A stretch of DNA of 64,000 nucleotides from Marisa cornuarietis (Eukaryota > Mollusca > Gastropoda > Architaenioglossa > Ampullariidae), in assembly GCA_004794655.1 (NCBI GenBank), contig SMMW01000575.1:11607001-11671000 (forward strand), written 5' to 3'. The position numbers and the translations under genes are program-made. Positions 11,276-22,290 of the stretch are shown here, in pieces; positions within the stretch are counted from its first letter, which is position 1, and each line of letters starts with the position of its first letter. A model generated the notes under the pieces. That model had not been told where the DNA came from, did no database searches, and saw only the letters and a program-made list of their open reading frames with translations.

Positions 11276-13880
11276 CCAATACATTAGTGAATATCTTGAG
11301 ATTTGGGGACACATAAGAAGCTTGACGCTTCAGCACTTTGTCCTGTTAAGAATGGCATTTACCCAGACGCTTTGCCATTCTTTGGGAGCCACATCCTGTC
11401 GTTGGGAGAGCTCTTCCATTTCTTACCTTTCTCAGAGCTTACGGCATAGTACCCTTTCTACTTTACTTATTCGTGTATCTAAGGCACTCTCCACTCACAG
11501 GGTCTTTGATATTTACCTCAGCTGAAGGTAAAGCTTATAAAACTAGATAATGTTTCTATCCTTTCCCCTTAGACTCTGTAGATTGTGGTGGCGACGCTGT
11601 TGTTCTTTCTCAGGATGCTGGTGGAACAGCAAAGACATTTCCGAGTCGCTTTTATGTCAAGGTACGACTGACGCAAAGTCTCTGCACGTGAATCTTGCTT
11701 TTCCGGTTTGCTGATCTCTGAGGTGTTCAGTGTCTTGTTATGTTAGAAACATCAGTGCAGACATTTTGCAACTAGAAAAAAAGGATCGGGTGTTGGAAGA
11801 GGGAAACTACGATGGTCCGTCATCACGAGAAATGTTATTTTCCAGCGAGAATCAGTTGTTTATTCGGAAGGATTGGTCGTGCGAAGAAAAGGTTGTTTGC
11901 ACCCCTCTTTTCCTCTTCATGTTTTTTTTTTCTTTTTTTTTCCTTTTTTTTTTGCAGTTTTTCTCACTACCACAGTCATGCGCACTTCTGTGTTTCTCTG
12001 CGAGCTTCCGCTGCCAGTCAACGTCAGAGCGCATGCGTTAATACCAGCATCATGGCAGCAAGACGGACATGAGTGTTGGAGATAGATGGTGGAGGGCTAG
12101 GTCAGCCGACAAATTAATGAGAATCAAGTTCGCCCTAGGTGTTATCCTTGGCGAGACAAAGTTTACTTTCACAGCATTTGTGTACTCACACTTTCGGGCG
12201 TCGAAGGGTTCGGGGAAACCTCTGTGTCCAGACAGAATTATGTTTTGTCGAGACATGACGCTCTTGCCTAAGGATGCATAACAGAATTTCGAGAAAAGAA
12301 AAGAGAAAAAAAAGAAGCCTGGGTTAAGATGGAGAAACTGGTGGACGAAAACATCAAAGTGCGGAAAGCAACGAAATACCGTTTCCTTTCGCAATGTTTA
12401 CCCGGGCAGACGTTTGGTCCCTTTTCTTTGTTACGATCCTCCCAAAGGAAGGTCCCTCTCTCGGCCAGCCCTCAAGCCGTTGTGACTGACGTTGATATGT
12501 CCTGGCCTGTGTTTAGACGGAGCCTTGAGGCCTGACTTTGGTGTAACCTTTGTTTTGTTACGAATCATTAGCCGACGTCTTCCCGTGGAGGATTCTCGAA
12601 GGTGAAAAGGGAGTTGAGAGCGATGCCTGGGCTTGCCCAGCTCGTGCAAGTGGGAGCTGAATGGCAAAATAATGAAGACGTTCCCCTTAATGGCATGACT
12701 GGTGCGAATCAGCGCAACGCCGCGGGCGAAGGGGAGTTCTTAGACAAGGGAACAGTAGCTGTACGAGAGGCGGTTGACTACCGGGTTCTCTTCAATTCCG
12801 AACATAAGAGTCTATTACATTGTCCGCCCCTTCATCTTCTTCACCCATTCTGTACTTGGCACATTCGTCAATCTCTCAGCAACCCTTGTAAATAAGTCTT
12901 AAGATGTCTTTATATTTTTATAATATATATTATTTACATGTGTGAGTGTGAGAGGGAGAGAGAGACAAAAAGGCAGAATAAATGTAATTTCTCGATTTCG
13001 TCTGCTATTTGACATGAAAGAACTGAACGTTATATTTATATATATCACGATGATGATCAATGGTACATCAAAAAAACAATCAAGCTGCATGTTAAAAAGT
13101 AAATAAGAGATAAAATTAAAAATAAACAATCGGGCCCTCCTTTAGAAAACAATAATGAAAAGCTTAATCGATCCAAAAAAAGCTTTCATGAGCTGTGTAG
13201 AACTTGTTTGTATAACAGGTTGTCATCCATACTGTCATGTCTGTAAGACTAGCAGCTTTGGAAAAACAATAACAACAAAGCTGACTTCTCGGAGGTGCAA
13301 TTCAACAAGTTTTGAAGGAAGGAATCCTATCATCACTTGAGTGGCGAAACCTCTGGAAAATGAAATTTTACTTGCATGTAAGACGCACAGCATACTGTGT
13401 TGATGTTTCTGTGCAGAAAGGACCAGGTCACGGAAACGATTTTAAGACAACATATCTTCTTCATTCTGTTAAGTTCGTTAAGACTTTTTACACTATTAGT
13501 TTGTCATGAAAAATTACTTTAGTCTTATCCAGGTGTAAAATCCGAGGCTTTGGGTGGACTAAGAAGATCGCAACTCTAGACTGCTTGTAACTTACTTGGG
13601 AACCTTGAGTTCCTCATGCGAAAACTGGTCCTTAGTTTTGTTAACAGTTTAGAATTTTGCAAGATTCGTTTGGATGCGCATTTGTTATTTACGGGGGCTA
13701 TGTATGCACAAAGCTAAGACGACAAGACACGAACAGACAGAAACAATCACTTTGACCACTAATTTGCTCGTTCATCCCTTATGGATTTTTTTCTTCCTTC
13801 CGGTAATTAGTCGTTTGTGGATCGTCACTTGATAATAACATCTCTGTCCTGACAACTTTGTCGGGACAGAAGGGTTTCTT
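11276..13880. other. Gene-poor unique sequence
   Basis: Poly-T-rich at 11921-11955 and AT-rich at 12905-13130. Open frames up to about 115 codons overlap on both strands with no domains. A 61-codon frame at 13155-13340 is cysteine-rich and is followed in another frame by a 65-codon stretch to 13509. The pair might be decayed coding sequence, but I do not recognise it. Confidence 0.45.
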
Positions 13881-14000
13881 GAACGGTGAAACATTATCGC
13901 TGATTGAGATCGAACCCTGGCGCTGACATCAGGAACTCTGCGTACACATCGGCAGGAGCCACAATGAGGTGGGGGAAGAGGTAGGCATGTAAATAATGCA
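13881..14000 (-). mobile_element. Possible SINE remnant
   Basis: On the minus strand the sequence CCAGGGTTCGATCTC (about 13904-13918) fits RNA polymerase III box B. A TGGCTCCTGCCG stretch about 35 bases upstream could be a poor box A. The body does not clearly align with the other SINEs here, so this is tentative. Confidence 0.3.
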
Positions 14001-14141
14001 AGGTGCGTGACTTGCGCGCGAGTAGCTACAGTTCCGGTAAGTGTCTCATTTGACACTGGCCCCACATGCCTTCGTCAGGCGAGAAGGTGGTGAAAGGGAC
14101 GGCTGCCTCCGCGAGGAAACTCGATAGTCGATGGGGGATAC

Positions 14142-14291
14142 CTGAACAGACCGGATTAAATTTTTTTTGAAGTCGAGGCCCTGCATACTGCCCTTTACAC
14201 GGCAGGTGTACGCTCCCGTGTCATCAACAATGAACAGCGTGTGTTTCTGGTCAAGTGCCAAAGATTGTTTAATTTGTAGCGCATAGACTGC
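14142..14291 (-). CDS. Candidate exon encoding the C-terminal half of an Ig-like domain
   Basis: A 150-base minus-strand segment is bounded by a plausible acceptor (TAATGTCTTAG before 14291) and donor (TTCAG then GTATCC after 14142). In phase 0 it gives 50 codons without a stop. Residues 23-32 read VDDTGAYTCR, the D-x-G-x-Y-x-C motif around the second cysteine of an immunoglobulin fold, followed by RVKGSMQGLDFKKNLIRSVQ, which fits the F-G strands. The wording resembles IgSF domains of gastropod fibrinogen-related proteins (FREPs), secreted lectin-like immune proteins, but this is recall, not a database match. The first half of the domain (first cysteine, tryptophan) was not found upstream within 1 kb and no fibrinogen domain follows, so the exon is orphaned here. 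It may be part of a gene with long introns, or a relic. The motif match is good; the gene model is weak. Confidence 0.45.
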
Positions 14292-15859
14292 CTAAGACAT
14301 TATATAAACAAAGTTGAATCAAAATGGATCGTTTTCAGTCATGTGATACACGTTAGCAACGAAGCACTGTCCGCCATCTTGGTACCTCAAAGTGTTTATC
14401 AGCGACTTTCATAGGTTCGTTGCTATGTCTGATTTACTGACTACAAGTTCCCACTGCTACCCGACCTGAGACTTAGATATGAGTTAAAAACAAAAGGTAT
14501 CGGCGGCTTAGATCCGTACACGATCGAACAAAAGGAGTATGTAAGAGACAGAATGGCATGCATGGCCAGACGTGACCTACATTTAGTTGTGCAGGTATCT
14601 TGTCTGCAGATGAGTTTGTTGAGCAGTAAAATGTGATAAATAATTTTCCTTGTGAGCAATATTCTCTGCTTGGAAAACAAGTGATATAATGTACCATTTG
14701 TTTACAGTCGATCAATGCCTTTAACCAAAATAAAAAAACACAGCTGGTATAGAAGCACTTGTTTACTTTTCACCAGAAGAACACTTGCTTCGGTGTTTTG
14801 CCACCACTGCAAGAAAGGATGAAGTTTATACTTTCTACGGACATCATACTTATATTAATTTATGTTTGTTGTGATGTACTTGCATACATGATGATTGAGA
14901 CAAATGTTGCAATAGTTGTATATTGTATACTAATAGTATATAGTGAAAAGTACAAATTTGTATGCTGGGCATAGAGACAATGTGTTGTAAATAATTGGTG
15001 TTATATTTTTATAAACTTCTGCATGTTGAAATACATATTTATTAACCCTTTCAGTAAATTTTTGTGTCTGTTCACAAAACATAATTTTACATAAAACATC
15101 ATTACAAAGAAGGAACATGTCGAAATCCCAATTTAACATCATTGATATGGATTAGTAATGGGGGGTCAATTGGTCAAGAAATGTAAAATCCTCAAAGAAG
15201 TTCTGGCATCAATATTGCTCTGAATTAGCTTGTGAGCAAGCAAATGGCATTAGCATTCAAATGACAATAACATTCGATTCAATTATACATAATTTTATTT
15301 GTGTCCTACCAATAAGCTAAATATTAACAATATTCTTTCAACAGCAGATATCTTGATCAACAACATACAAAACACGCCATCTTCAGAAATGAACAAATTC
15401 TATATTGTTCAGACTGTTTTATATCAACTTACCAAGTAACGTATCTGATCAGTTGGACATGATCATGCTATTATCAATAAAATGCGAAAGAAAATAAGTA
15501 CAATAAGCTAATTCTGCTTATGCATTTAATCCCATTTAAGAAGAACAACTCTGATGATACAGTTGGCACCGCACAGGTGTCATGACAGATTTGGGGGAAA
15601 AATAGTAATAAATAAATCAACACTATAAGCAATATGAGCATAATATGCGTTCATGTCATTTTTGTCTTAACAGTGTATCATGACAATCTTCACAAAAAAT
15701 CCTGCAGTTTTCATCTTCTAGAACTTCGACAGCGTATGTCAGGATTTTTATTTAAAAATAAAAAACAGCATCCTATCTCTACATTATACATACACAGATT
15801 GCATGCATGCACTCTGAAAATAAATGCAGACTTCAAACTCAACAAAAATTGCATTATGA
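14292..15859. other. AT-rich sequence downstream of the transposase, no gene seen
   Basis: The right part (about 15540-15859) may be the 3' untranslated part of the transposon whose transposase ends at 15860. I could not define its terminal inverted repeat. On the minus strand CCAAGATGGCGGAC at about 14370-14385 resembles the translation-start or YY1-type element seen near many first exons, but the frame closes after 12 codons. Confidence 0.4.
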
Positions 15860-16170
15860 CTACTCAATAGGCACTAGGGATTTATATAAATTTACAATGC
15901 AGGAACAAAGCCAAACTATTTTGTCTATGAATGGATTATCATCACCAGGCTTTGTTGTCATCAGGTCAATAAGGACTTTAGACTGCAAAATGCCAAACTT
16001 TCTGCAAACATAATCTATAACTTTCTGAATATGAATTTGTACAGAGACTATTTTTCTCTGTTTTCAATTTGAAGTGGATGTAGCTGTTTTTCTTCCCATG
16101 AGTAAAATCTGGAATGATTAATTTAGCTTGATAAAAAAGAACATCTTCAATGTTGAAACCTCTGTCGGCC

Positions 16171-16735
16171 ATAATTACGAATACCTGACATTTAATCCCC
16201 AGACACTTAATCCCCTAGACATTTAATCCCCAGACACTTAATCCCCTAGACATTTAATCCCCAGACACTTAATCCCCTAGACATTTAATCCCCAGACACT
16301 TAATCCCCAGACACTTAATCCTCAAAATGAAATTTGAACTCTTAAAAAGTGAATGAAAAATTTAATTCAAATTCAAATAATTATTTTCATGTAAACATCA
16401 AAATAAGTTTGACAATTAAAATAATACTTAACTTCAATATCTATAACATTAGTTAAAGTTCATGTGAGCTATTAAAGTCAATGTTCTTCAACAGTATGAA
16501 ATGAAAAGTGTTGTTAATCAATATGACAGGTAAGTTAATGATCGAAGGTACCCTAATTGGAGCGATTGTTACGTCTCCTTAGAGTTACCACGTGACACAT
16601 TTCTCTTATGGTTAAAATATTTCTAGTTCACAAAATAGCAGTTTTGAGTGTTGTGTCGCGATTTGGGGGCATTTTTGAGGGTTAAGTGTCGGGGATTAAA
16701 TGTCTGGGGATTAAGTGTCCGGTCACCATAATTAC
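16171..16735. mobile_element. Non-autonomous DNA transposon with 8-bp target duplication
   Basis: ATAATTAC occurs at 16171-16178 and again at 16728-16735, flanking a 549-base insert. The right end of the insert, read inward, is GGTGACCGGACACTTAATCC. The left end is GAATACCTGACATTTAATCC, a mutated inverted copy. Removing the insert and one ATAATTAC rejoins the transposase frame ...RDVI-MADRGF, which independently confirms the insertion. An 8-bp duplication is typical of hAT elements and also occurs in P-type elements; I cannot choose between them. The interior is AT-rich with no coding frame, so movement needed a transposase in trans. Confidence 0.85.
16186..16322 (+). repeat. Subterminal tandem array of 15/16-base TTAATCCCC units
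   Basis: The left end of the inserted element carries about eight head-to-tail units alternating AGACATTTAATCCCC and AGACACTTAATCCCCT. The right end (16681-16727) has about three inverted units of the same motif. The array is therefore part of the element's terminal structure and has expanded on one side. Confidence 0.9.
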
Positions 16736-17619
16736 ATCCCTTGGTAACAAGTTGAACAACAAAGAAGTATTTTAATGATGTTTTTGTCTGAAGCCCTGGC
16801 ACCAAATGCATCTGAAATGTAGCTGATTGACCCTTATGATGTGATCCCAATCAGATATTTGGCAGAATATTTTTTGCAGTTGGAATAAACTGTGACCTGT
16901 TTGGCCCGAGGATTTCTGTGCTTTAAGTTCAAAACAGTTAAAAATTACAGCAACCTTATCCTTAAAGTTTTTTCTAAAGTATATTTGCACAGAAAATTCA
17001 GAGTTTCCATTGAAGGCCAGTGCAGCAATAGTACATCAATAGTTCTGTAAAAGCTCCTTTGCACAATTGACACTGACACTTTCAACTAGTATCCTATATC
17101 CTGGAATTGGTAGTTGATCTTAATTAGACAAAAAACTCTTGCTCCCTGGACAGTGACTGTGTTTGATTAGACATGTATGGCTCTACCATTCTGAACATAA
17201 GATCCATTACTGTCAAAGAAGGAAGTCCTGTGTTGAATGAAACTTTAACTTCATCTTCAACATACACTTTTCTTTCATAAATGGAATAACGCTGTCTGTT
17301 TCTAACTGAATTTAGAAGTCTGGTCTCACAGTCTTGCATGGTTTCATCTATATTTTGTCCAGTCAAATCTGTCTGAGTGTCCTGATCATTTGAACATGAA
17401 TCTTCTATCCGGCCATGTTCGGTATATTGACGTACACTTTCTTCGCTGCCATGTTCACCATCCTGACATACACTTTCTTCGCAAGCACTTGAGTGGTCAA
17501 AATCTTTTTCACACAATTTTTCTTCCTGACTTGTCTCACTGCTGCTTGTTTTTTTTTCTTCTTGTTGGCAGTATGGGGAGTAGTGATAGATGCAATATTA
17601 GACACAAGCCTCAAATACT

Positions 17620-18047
17620 AGTCTTCGAAATCTCAGCTTTTGAGAAAGTACTTGATGGTTCATGTACCAAATGAAGAGAGGGAAGCCAAGAAGGGCTGTT
17701 CGGGAAATTAACACAGGCTGGCTTTCCTGGACATAAGAATAAAGCGACCCATGAATTACATATTTGTGACACTGATCATAAAAAAAATCAGCACGGATAC
17801 AAAATAAACCAAATACATGTCTAAAAAGATGAATGATGAAACAGAAACAGTTTTTCATGCTCTATCTACATCTATCATTTATTTGTCAGCATGATCATGT
17901 CTGATGCAAGTCTTGTTTTTTTTGTTTTTTTTTTTTTACATTCACTTACACTGTCACTAACCAACGCTGAAGATAATATTTACCGCAATGAGTAAAACAG
18001 AACAACGTGACACACTTTACTAATTTGGAAAACGTCTGGTTACTTAC
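17620..18047. other. Probable 5' part of the decayed transposon
   Basis: Minus-strand frames at 17598-17858 are open but unrecognised. Family relatives often carry a zinc-binding THAP domain here; I looked for its C2CH spacing and did not find it. A poly-T run lies at 17918-17938. Confidence 0.35.
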
Positions 18048-18135
18048 CGTCAACAAAGTGTTTCAGACTAATGTTTTGTTCCACTTCTCTCCCGTTGTAA
18101 TATCCTTTCTGTAAACGGCTGCCTTCCACAGACAT
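18048..18135 (-). CDS. Candidate first exon upstream of the transposase
   Basis: On the minus strand an ATG at 18135 opens 29 codons ending GACG immediately before GTAAGT, a near-perfect splice donor at 18047. The frame closes just inside the intron, as expected of a real exon boundary. The peptide (start MSVEGSRLQKGYYNGREVEQ) is not recognised. By position it could have been the first exon of the transposase gene to its left, or of an unrelated host gene, or it may be chance. Confidence 0.25.
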
Positions 18136-19108
18136 CGTCGTTCTTCTATGAGTATTCTTGTTTCGTCACCTTGGTTCAAAATAATTTTGAGCATCTTATG
18201 AAAAGATACATCTAGAGGTTATTTCGTTTACCGTCGCGCTTGTTTCCGCGTCCTTTTATACCGCAGACGACCATGACAATTGATCAGTTGCTAGCAAGCT
18301 TGTGTAACCACTACCTTTGCAGGGGTATAAAGATGGCCGCTGAAGCAGCCGGCAAGAGATCCATTGCCACGCACGTATTGACCCAAGCACGCACACACAC
18401 ACACACACACAACGTTCCTATTTCCAGTGTCATGGAAAGTCAGGATTCTTCTTATACCGGACAAATCGGCTAAACGTCTGACAAGTCTGGCAAGTATTTC
18501 ACGGTTACATGAAACCTTGCATAACTTCAAACCTTTGTCCAATTTTTGTCTGGTCAAGATAGGTATTGACAGCATAGAGCGCAATGACTTCAGCAGTCCA
18601 CGTTGCTGTGCTCGTGCTTTTAACGCGTGATGCGCTGTGGACATCGTGGATAGGTTTGGAACAGCTTACAGTTGAGAGGTCAAACTCATCCGCCGAGCGA
18701 ACCTGGTTTCTTGACGATAAATGTTGAAAGGAACTATGACCCGCTAAACATACAACAAGGCAGAACACTACTACATGTTTTTGAATATTTTTTGTACGTA
18801 AATGTAGCACATTTCTATATGTTTTAAATATTTATTTTATGTATGTATGTTATATTTGGTTGTTGAACTCACAATTCTGTACGTATACAACAGGTACAGA
18901 AACACGTATGGTAGCCTGATGACAGGACTACACCTGCATACGTGAGGCCGGCACACACTCTGGGCGCCCTTCATATGGAAGAGGAAGGTGAGAGATGTAT
19001 GTCACTAACTGGAACAGGAACCAGCCAGACACTGTTGCTTTAAGTTTGAAAGAAGGTGTGACCGCTAATATTAGTTGAACATATATTTTTATATACTTGA
19101 ACATTATG
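18136..19108. other. Unique sequence with a short (CA)n tract
   Basis: A (CA)n run of about 11 units lies at 18391-18412. A frame starting ATGGCCGCTGAAGCAGCC at 18334 just after GGGGTATAAAG runs into that microsatellite and shows no domain. No other gene evidence. Confidence 0.5.
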
Positions 19109-19135
19109 GCGCGCGCGCGCACGTGTGTGTGTGTG

Positions 19136-19213
<78 letters not shown>
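19109..19213 (+). repeat. Compound (GC)n-(GT)n microsatellite with regular CT interruptions
   Basis: A GCGCGCGCGC start passes into GT runs broken twice by the same GTGCTGTG interruption at about 19134 and 19166, which suggests internal duplication of a block. Spurious Cys-Val and Thr-His frames result. Confidence 0.95.
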
Positions 19214-19216
<3 letters not shown>

Positions 19217-21355
19217 TGCACGAGCTGAGTGTGCGAATTCCTGACGAGAGAAATGATAGACACCTGACTATTGCCCCTAACCAAAGTATCATCGAACATC
19301 GAAACATCAAAACCAGACAAACTAATCAAGCCTCAGATAACGAGAACAGTATTAGCTTGCATGCAGGCAATGACATCAAAAGGCGATGACACCAGACTAA
19401 TCAAGTCAGACATAATGAAGACTGTGTTTTCGGACACCTAAACAAATCACACAATATTCCAAAGGCACGAAGATGAAGACGACAGAGCACGAGATACGAA
19501 AGGGAGAACAAAACTGGAAAAGAACGAGACAGAGCGAGAGTGAGAGAGACAGAGCGAAAGAGCTCAGTGTCAAAGAGTAAAGGCGAGGAGCAAAGGATGA
19601 CGGGATCTCGGGTGGCACAGCCGCGCCAGACCGCACTGCCGGCTTCCAATGCAAGGAGGCGGCCCCGGGTGCCAGGCTAATTCGCGCGGTTTTGCATTAC
19701 CTGAGTCTGTCAAGTCTCCTCGCTCTCAGATAATGGATGACACGGACGCATGTTCCGCAACAGGAATGGCTCCAACGGCACAGCTAGCAAGTCATCTCCC
19801 ACCACACTTTTTTCATCCGTTTTGCTGTTCTTCTCCCCTCACCCCATCCCTCTCTCTCTCTTCTTTTTCTTCCGTTTAAACTGCACGATGGCTGTAGTTT
19901 TTATATCGAGAGGAGGAAAAAAAACGAGATTGATGGGCAGGCGAAAGGTTGGCGACTGCTTTCAACGATGGATGGATGAGAAACGAAGAAATTAATTACA
20001 TGGAGGACTCGGTGCAGATTACATTTTCCGGATTTAAGCATCTTTCATTTAATTTAAATTTTAGCCAAGTTATTCTTTCTAATTTAAAAAGAAAGCTTTT
20101 ACGTGAAAGCATGAACACATGGACAAAGGGGTGATCATGATAAAGCTGGTGTCTATTTCGAATTTACCCTATTTGCCTGCAAGGAATGAGACGATAACTG
20201 AAAAGTATATATAAGGGGAGATGGGAGTCGCTACGGACTTTCAAATGCAATGTCCTGCTGCTATTTTCTTTTCTTTTTTTTTAAGACTGAAGTCCCTCGT
20301 ATGCGATAAACAACATCGAGCAATGGTTGCGGGACTGCTCACTGATTCGCAGCTTCGGAAATAAGACACTTGCCCCTATTTTCCCCGTTTTGTTCCAGGG
20401 GCAACTTTTAACTGACTTCATAGCTACGGCCCTTGAAGAAGCTCAGATCTACTTCACTTACAACCTGGGATAGATTACCGAAGATAAATTTAGCTTTAAA
20501 TTGCCGGTAATGATCTCAACCACTTACTGCCCGAGCAACACTCAAAACTCACCCACCCTCGCACCCTTACAACAAACTACAAAGCGAGAAATGCTACCGT
20601 GCAAACGAGTTTTGTACATCAAGTCTCCTCCCACTCTAGAGAGTGAAATACTATGCAAAGGGAACCAATCGGTAGGCCTAAAACGACGACATGAATGGGC
20701 AATATCTCTCGTCAATTATTTACTGACCGGCCTTCTAAGAGGCTTATGGGCTCGATAAGAATGCCGGTTTCATTTTAGTCTTCCATTGTTTGGAAAGACA
20801 AAGCCAAAAATAGGGTGCGTGCTGCCTCCACTCACTCGTGATAAGTATTTTGTGACAATAGCAGAAATAAGCGCCTTTTCACAATCGATTTTACTTGCAT
20901 CTGAATCTGACCGTCGGCCTGGTAACCTTTCGTCCTATAATAACAATATATTGGTCTACATACTCTGTTCCGCTGTGTGTCGGTAGTCAGGGCTGGAATT
21001 CATGTCCGAGTTACACTTACAAGTCCATAAAGCTATTGACCTTTGTCCTGCTCCCATTTGCATACGTGTCAGCTTTGGGTGCAAAACAGCTATCATTCCG
21101 CAATGGAGGCACATGTTATGGTATGCAGGACAAAGGTCACGGTAGGACGAAACATGAAGTCACGTGGTAGGCTACGCACGGGAACGTGAGCACTGCTCAG
21201 TCCTAGCACTTGGTTGATGCGGTAAAGACAGCGGGAGTAGCAGAGACTGCAACTACTGGTAGTTTGTTCAGTGCTTGCTTTTTTGTCCGTTCGATTCATG
21301 GGTGTCTTGAAAACACAGTGCGAACAGCGAAGAGCCAACACCGAACCATAGGTAA
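19214..21355. other. Gene-poor unique sequence
   Basis: A purine-rich run lies at about 19500-19560 (GA-rich) and a pyrimidine-rich run at 19840-19872. At 21351 CCATAG is followed by GTAAGT, a good donor, directly before a (TTG)n tract. The possible exon to its left (about 21319-21351) has a poor acceptor and no recognisable product. Confidence 0.45.
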
Positions 21356-21356
21356 G

Positions 21357-21392
<36 letters not shown>
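21356..21392 (+). repeat. (TTG)n trinucleotide repeat
   Basis: About 12 perfect TTG units. Read in different frames it gives poly-Leu, poly-Gln or poly-Thr. These are not taken as coding because no supporting exon structure was found. Confidence 0.95.
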
Positions 21393-21393
<1 letters not shown>

Positions 21394-21723
21394 CTTTGAA
21401 AGGGAAAGTGCTTCCACCGAAAGGCGATTTCGCACTGTGGAGGGGGGGGCAAGGGGGGAGCAGAGGGGGAAGCTGGAGGTGGTGGTGGTAAGGAAGGGAA
21501 GGGACCGGGAGAAGGGTTGTCGTTCTCTTTCGCGCAGGTGTTGTTTACTGGTGTTGGTGCCCTCTGCCATCTGTAGTGCCGAGTAAGTTCTGACCTAGTT
21601 TCTCTTTTAAATAAGTGTCGTATCCACCGTTGTACAAACGGTAGCGTTGCCTTAAGCCAAGGTTAAGTCGTGCATGGAATAACCAACCCGGTGACGAAGT
21701 CATGCTTGCAGCAGCTGGAGTTA
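21393..21723. other. G-rich then unique sequence
   Basis: G-rich at 21435-21520, including GGTGGTGGTGGT. No gene seen. Confidence 0.5.
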
Positions 21724-21724
21724 C

Positions 21725-21778
<54 letters not shown>
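21724..21778 (+). repeat. (AAT)n trinucleotide repeat
   Basis: About 18 AAT units that run straight into the TTGGCTTGTATAGCGCC repeat at 21778. This arrangement is often seen when a microsatellite forms the end of a transposed repeat. Confidence 0.95.
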
Positions 21779-21779
<1 letters not shown>

Positions 21780-22290
21780 TTGGCTTGTATAGCGCCAAAT
21801 CCTGGCCTGTGGACAGCTCAAGGCGCTGACGTCAAAAAATAAGATGACGACAAAATAAGATGACGACAAAATGTGGGTGTGTAGCGGCCCGTCTCCTCCA
21901 CGTCACAGGGCAGCGTGCACACACAGCAAGAACACAGTCCTCAGCACAAATATCCAACATGTCATACAAGCCGGACTACACTCCATAGAACAAATATCAA
22001 ACATGTCATACACTCCACAGAAAATGCAACATCCAACAGAAGGCACAAGTTTCACTGGAACGCCAGCACACGCTCAAGTTCACTGATGAAAACATGAATC
22101 CCACACCACCGCGCAAGTCCTGAAGTCCAAATCCAACAAGACAGTATCAAAGGCCAACATCGACTAACACATTGTCCAAGCCAGTTGTCTGCACGCATAT
22201 GTCCAGTTTCTGAAATACCCTCTTCAGCCGTCCGTCCTTTGATGGCCTTAGCATGTGTCTTACGATGACGTGTCAGATTAACACCACGTG
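21779..22290 (+). repeat. 'TTGTATAGCGC' dispersed repeat and attached sequence
   Basis: Starts GGCTTGTATAGCGCCAAATC and, after about 30 bases, CTCAAGGCGCTGACG, so the GCGC-containing halves form a short hairpin. A second copy of this signature is at 51455-51500. Just downstream, 21838-21871 holds two tandem copies of a 16-base unit ATAAGATGACGACAAA, and 21955-22030 repeats CATGTCATACA-containing text. The repeat class is unknown, and only the first 60 bases are clearly shared with the second copy. Confidence 0.6.

Larger units (their letters stand above)
15860..17619 (-). pseudogene. DDE transposase (DDE_Tnp_4 / ISL2EU-like), broken and interrupted
   Basis: A decayed cut-and-paste transposase read from about 17619 down to a TAG at 15860. 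N-terminal block (17124-17516): an acidic leader, then DTQTDLTGQNIDE and VSFNTGLPSLTVMDLMFRMV, matching the helical region that precedes the catalytic core in this family. Catalytic block (about 16741-16990): VAVIFNCFEL corresponds to the family's V-x-x-I-I-D-C-x-E, so the first catalytic Asp appears as Asn. After a frameshift come YSNCKKYSAKYLIGITS and GSISYISDAFGARASDKNII. Then, in a further frame, LLFNLLPRDV leads into MADRGFNIEDV, which carries the second Asp, and IIPDFTHGKK. The C-terminal block (about 15860-16095) has the helical region where the third acidic residue of the family's HVER motif reads as Gln, then LQSKVLIDLM and IVNLYKSLVPIE. At least three frame changes, a stop and lost acidic residues make it inactive. 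A 549-bp element interrupts it at 16179-16727. The family call is confident; the exact superfamily name is less so. Confidence 0.8.

Noticed and set aside
16186..16322. CRISPR-like array
   Set aside because: The units are contiguous with no unique spacers and are explained as transposon-end repeats in a eukaryotic sequence.
21093..21570. Poly-Gln / poly-Leu / poly-Thr frames
   Set aside because: Translations of the (TTG)n tract in different registers, with no surrounding conserved protein.
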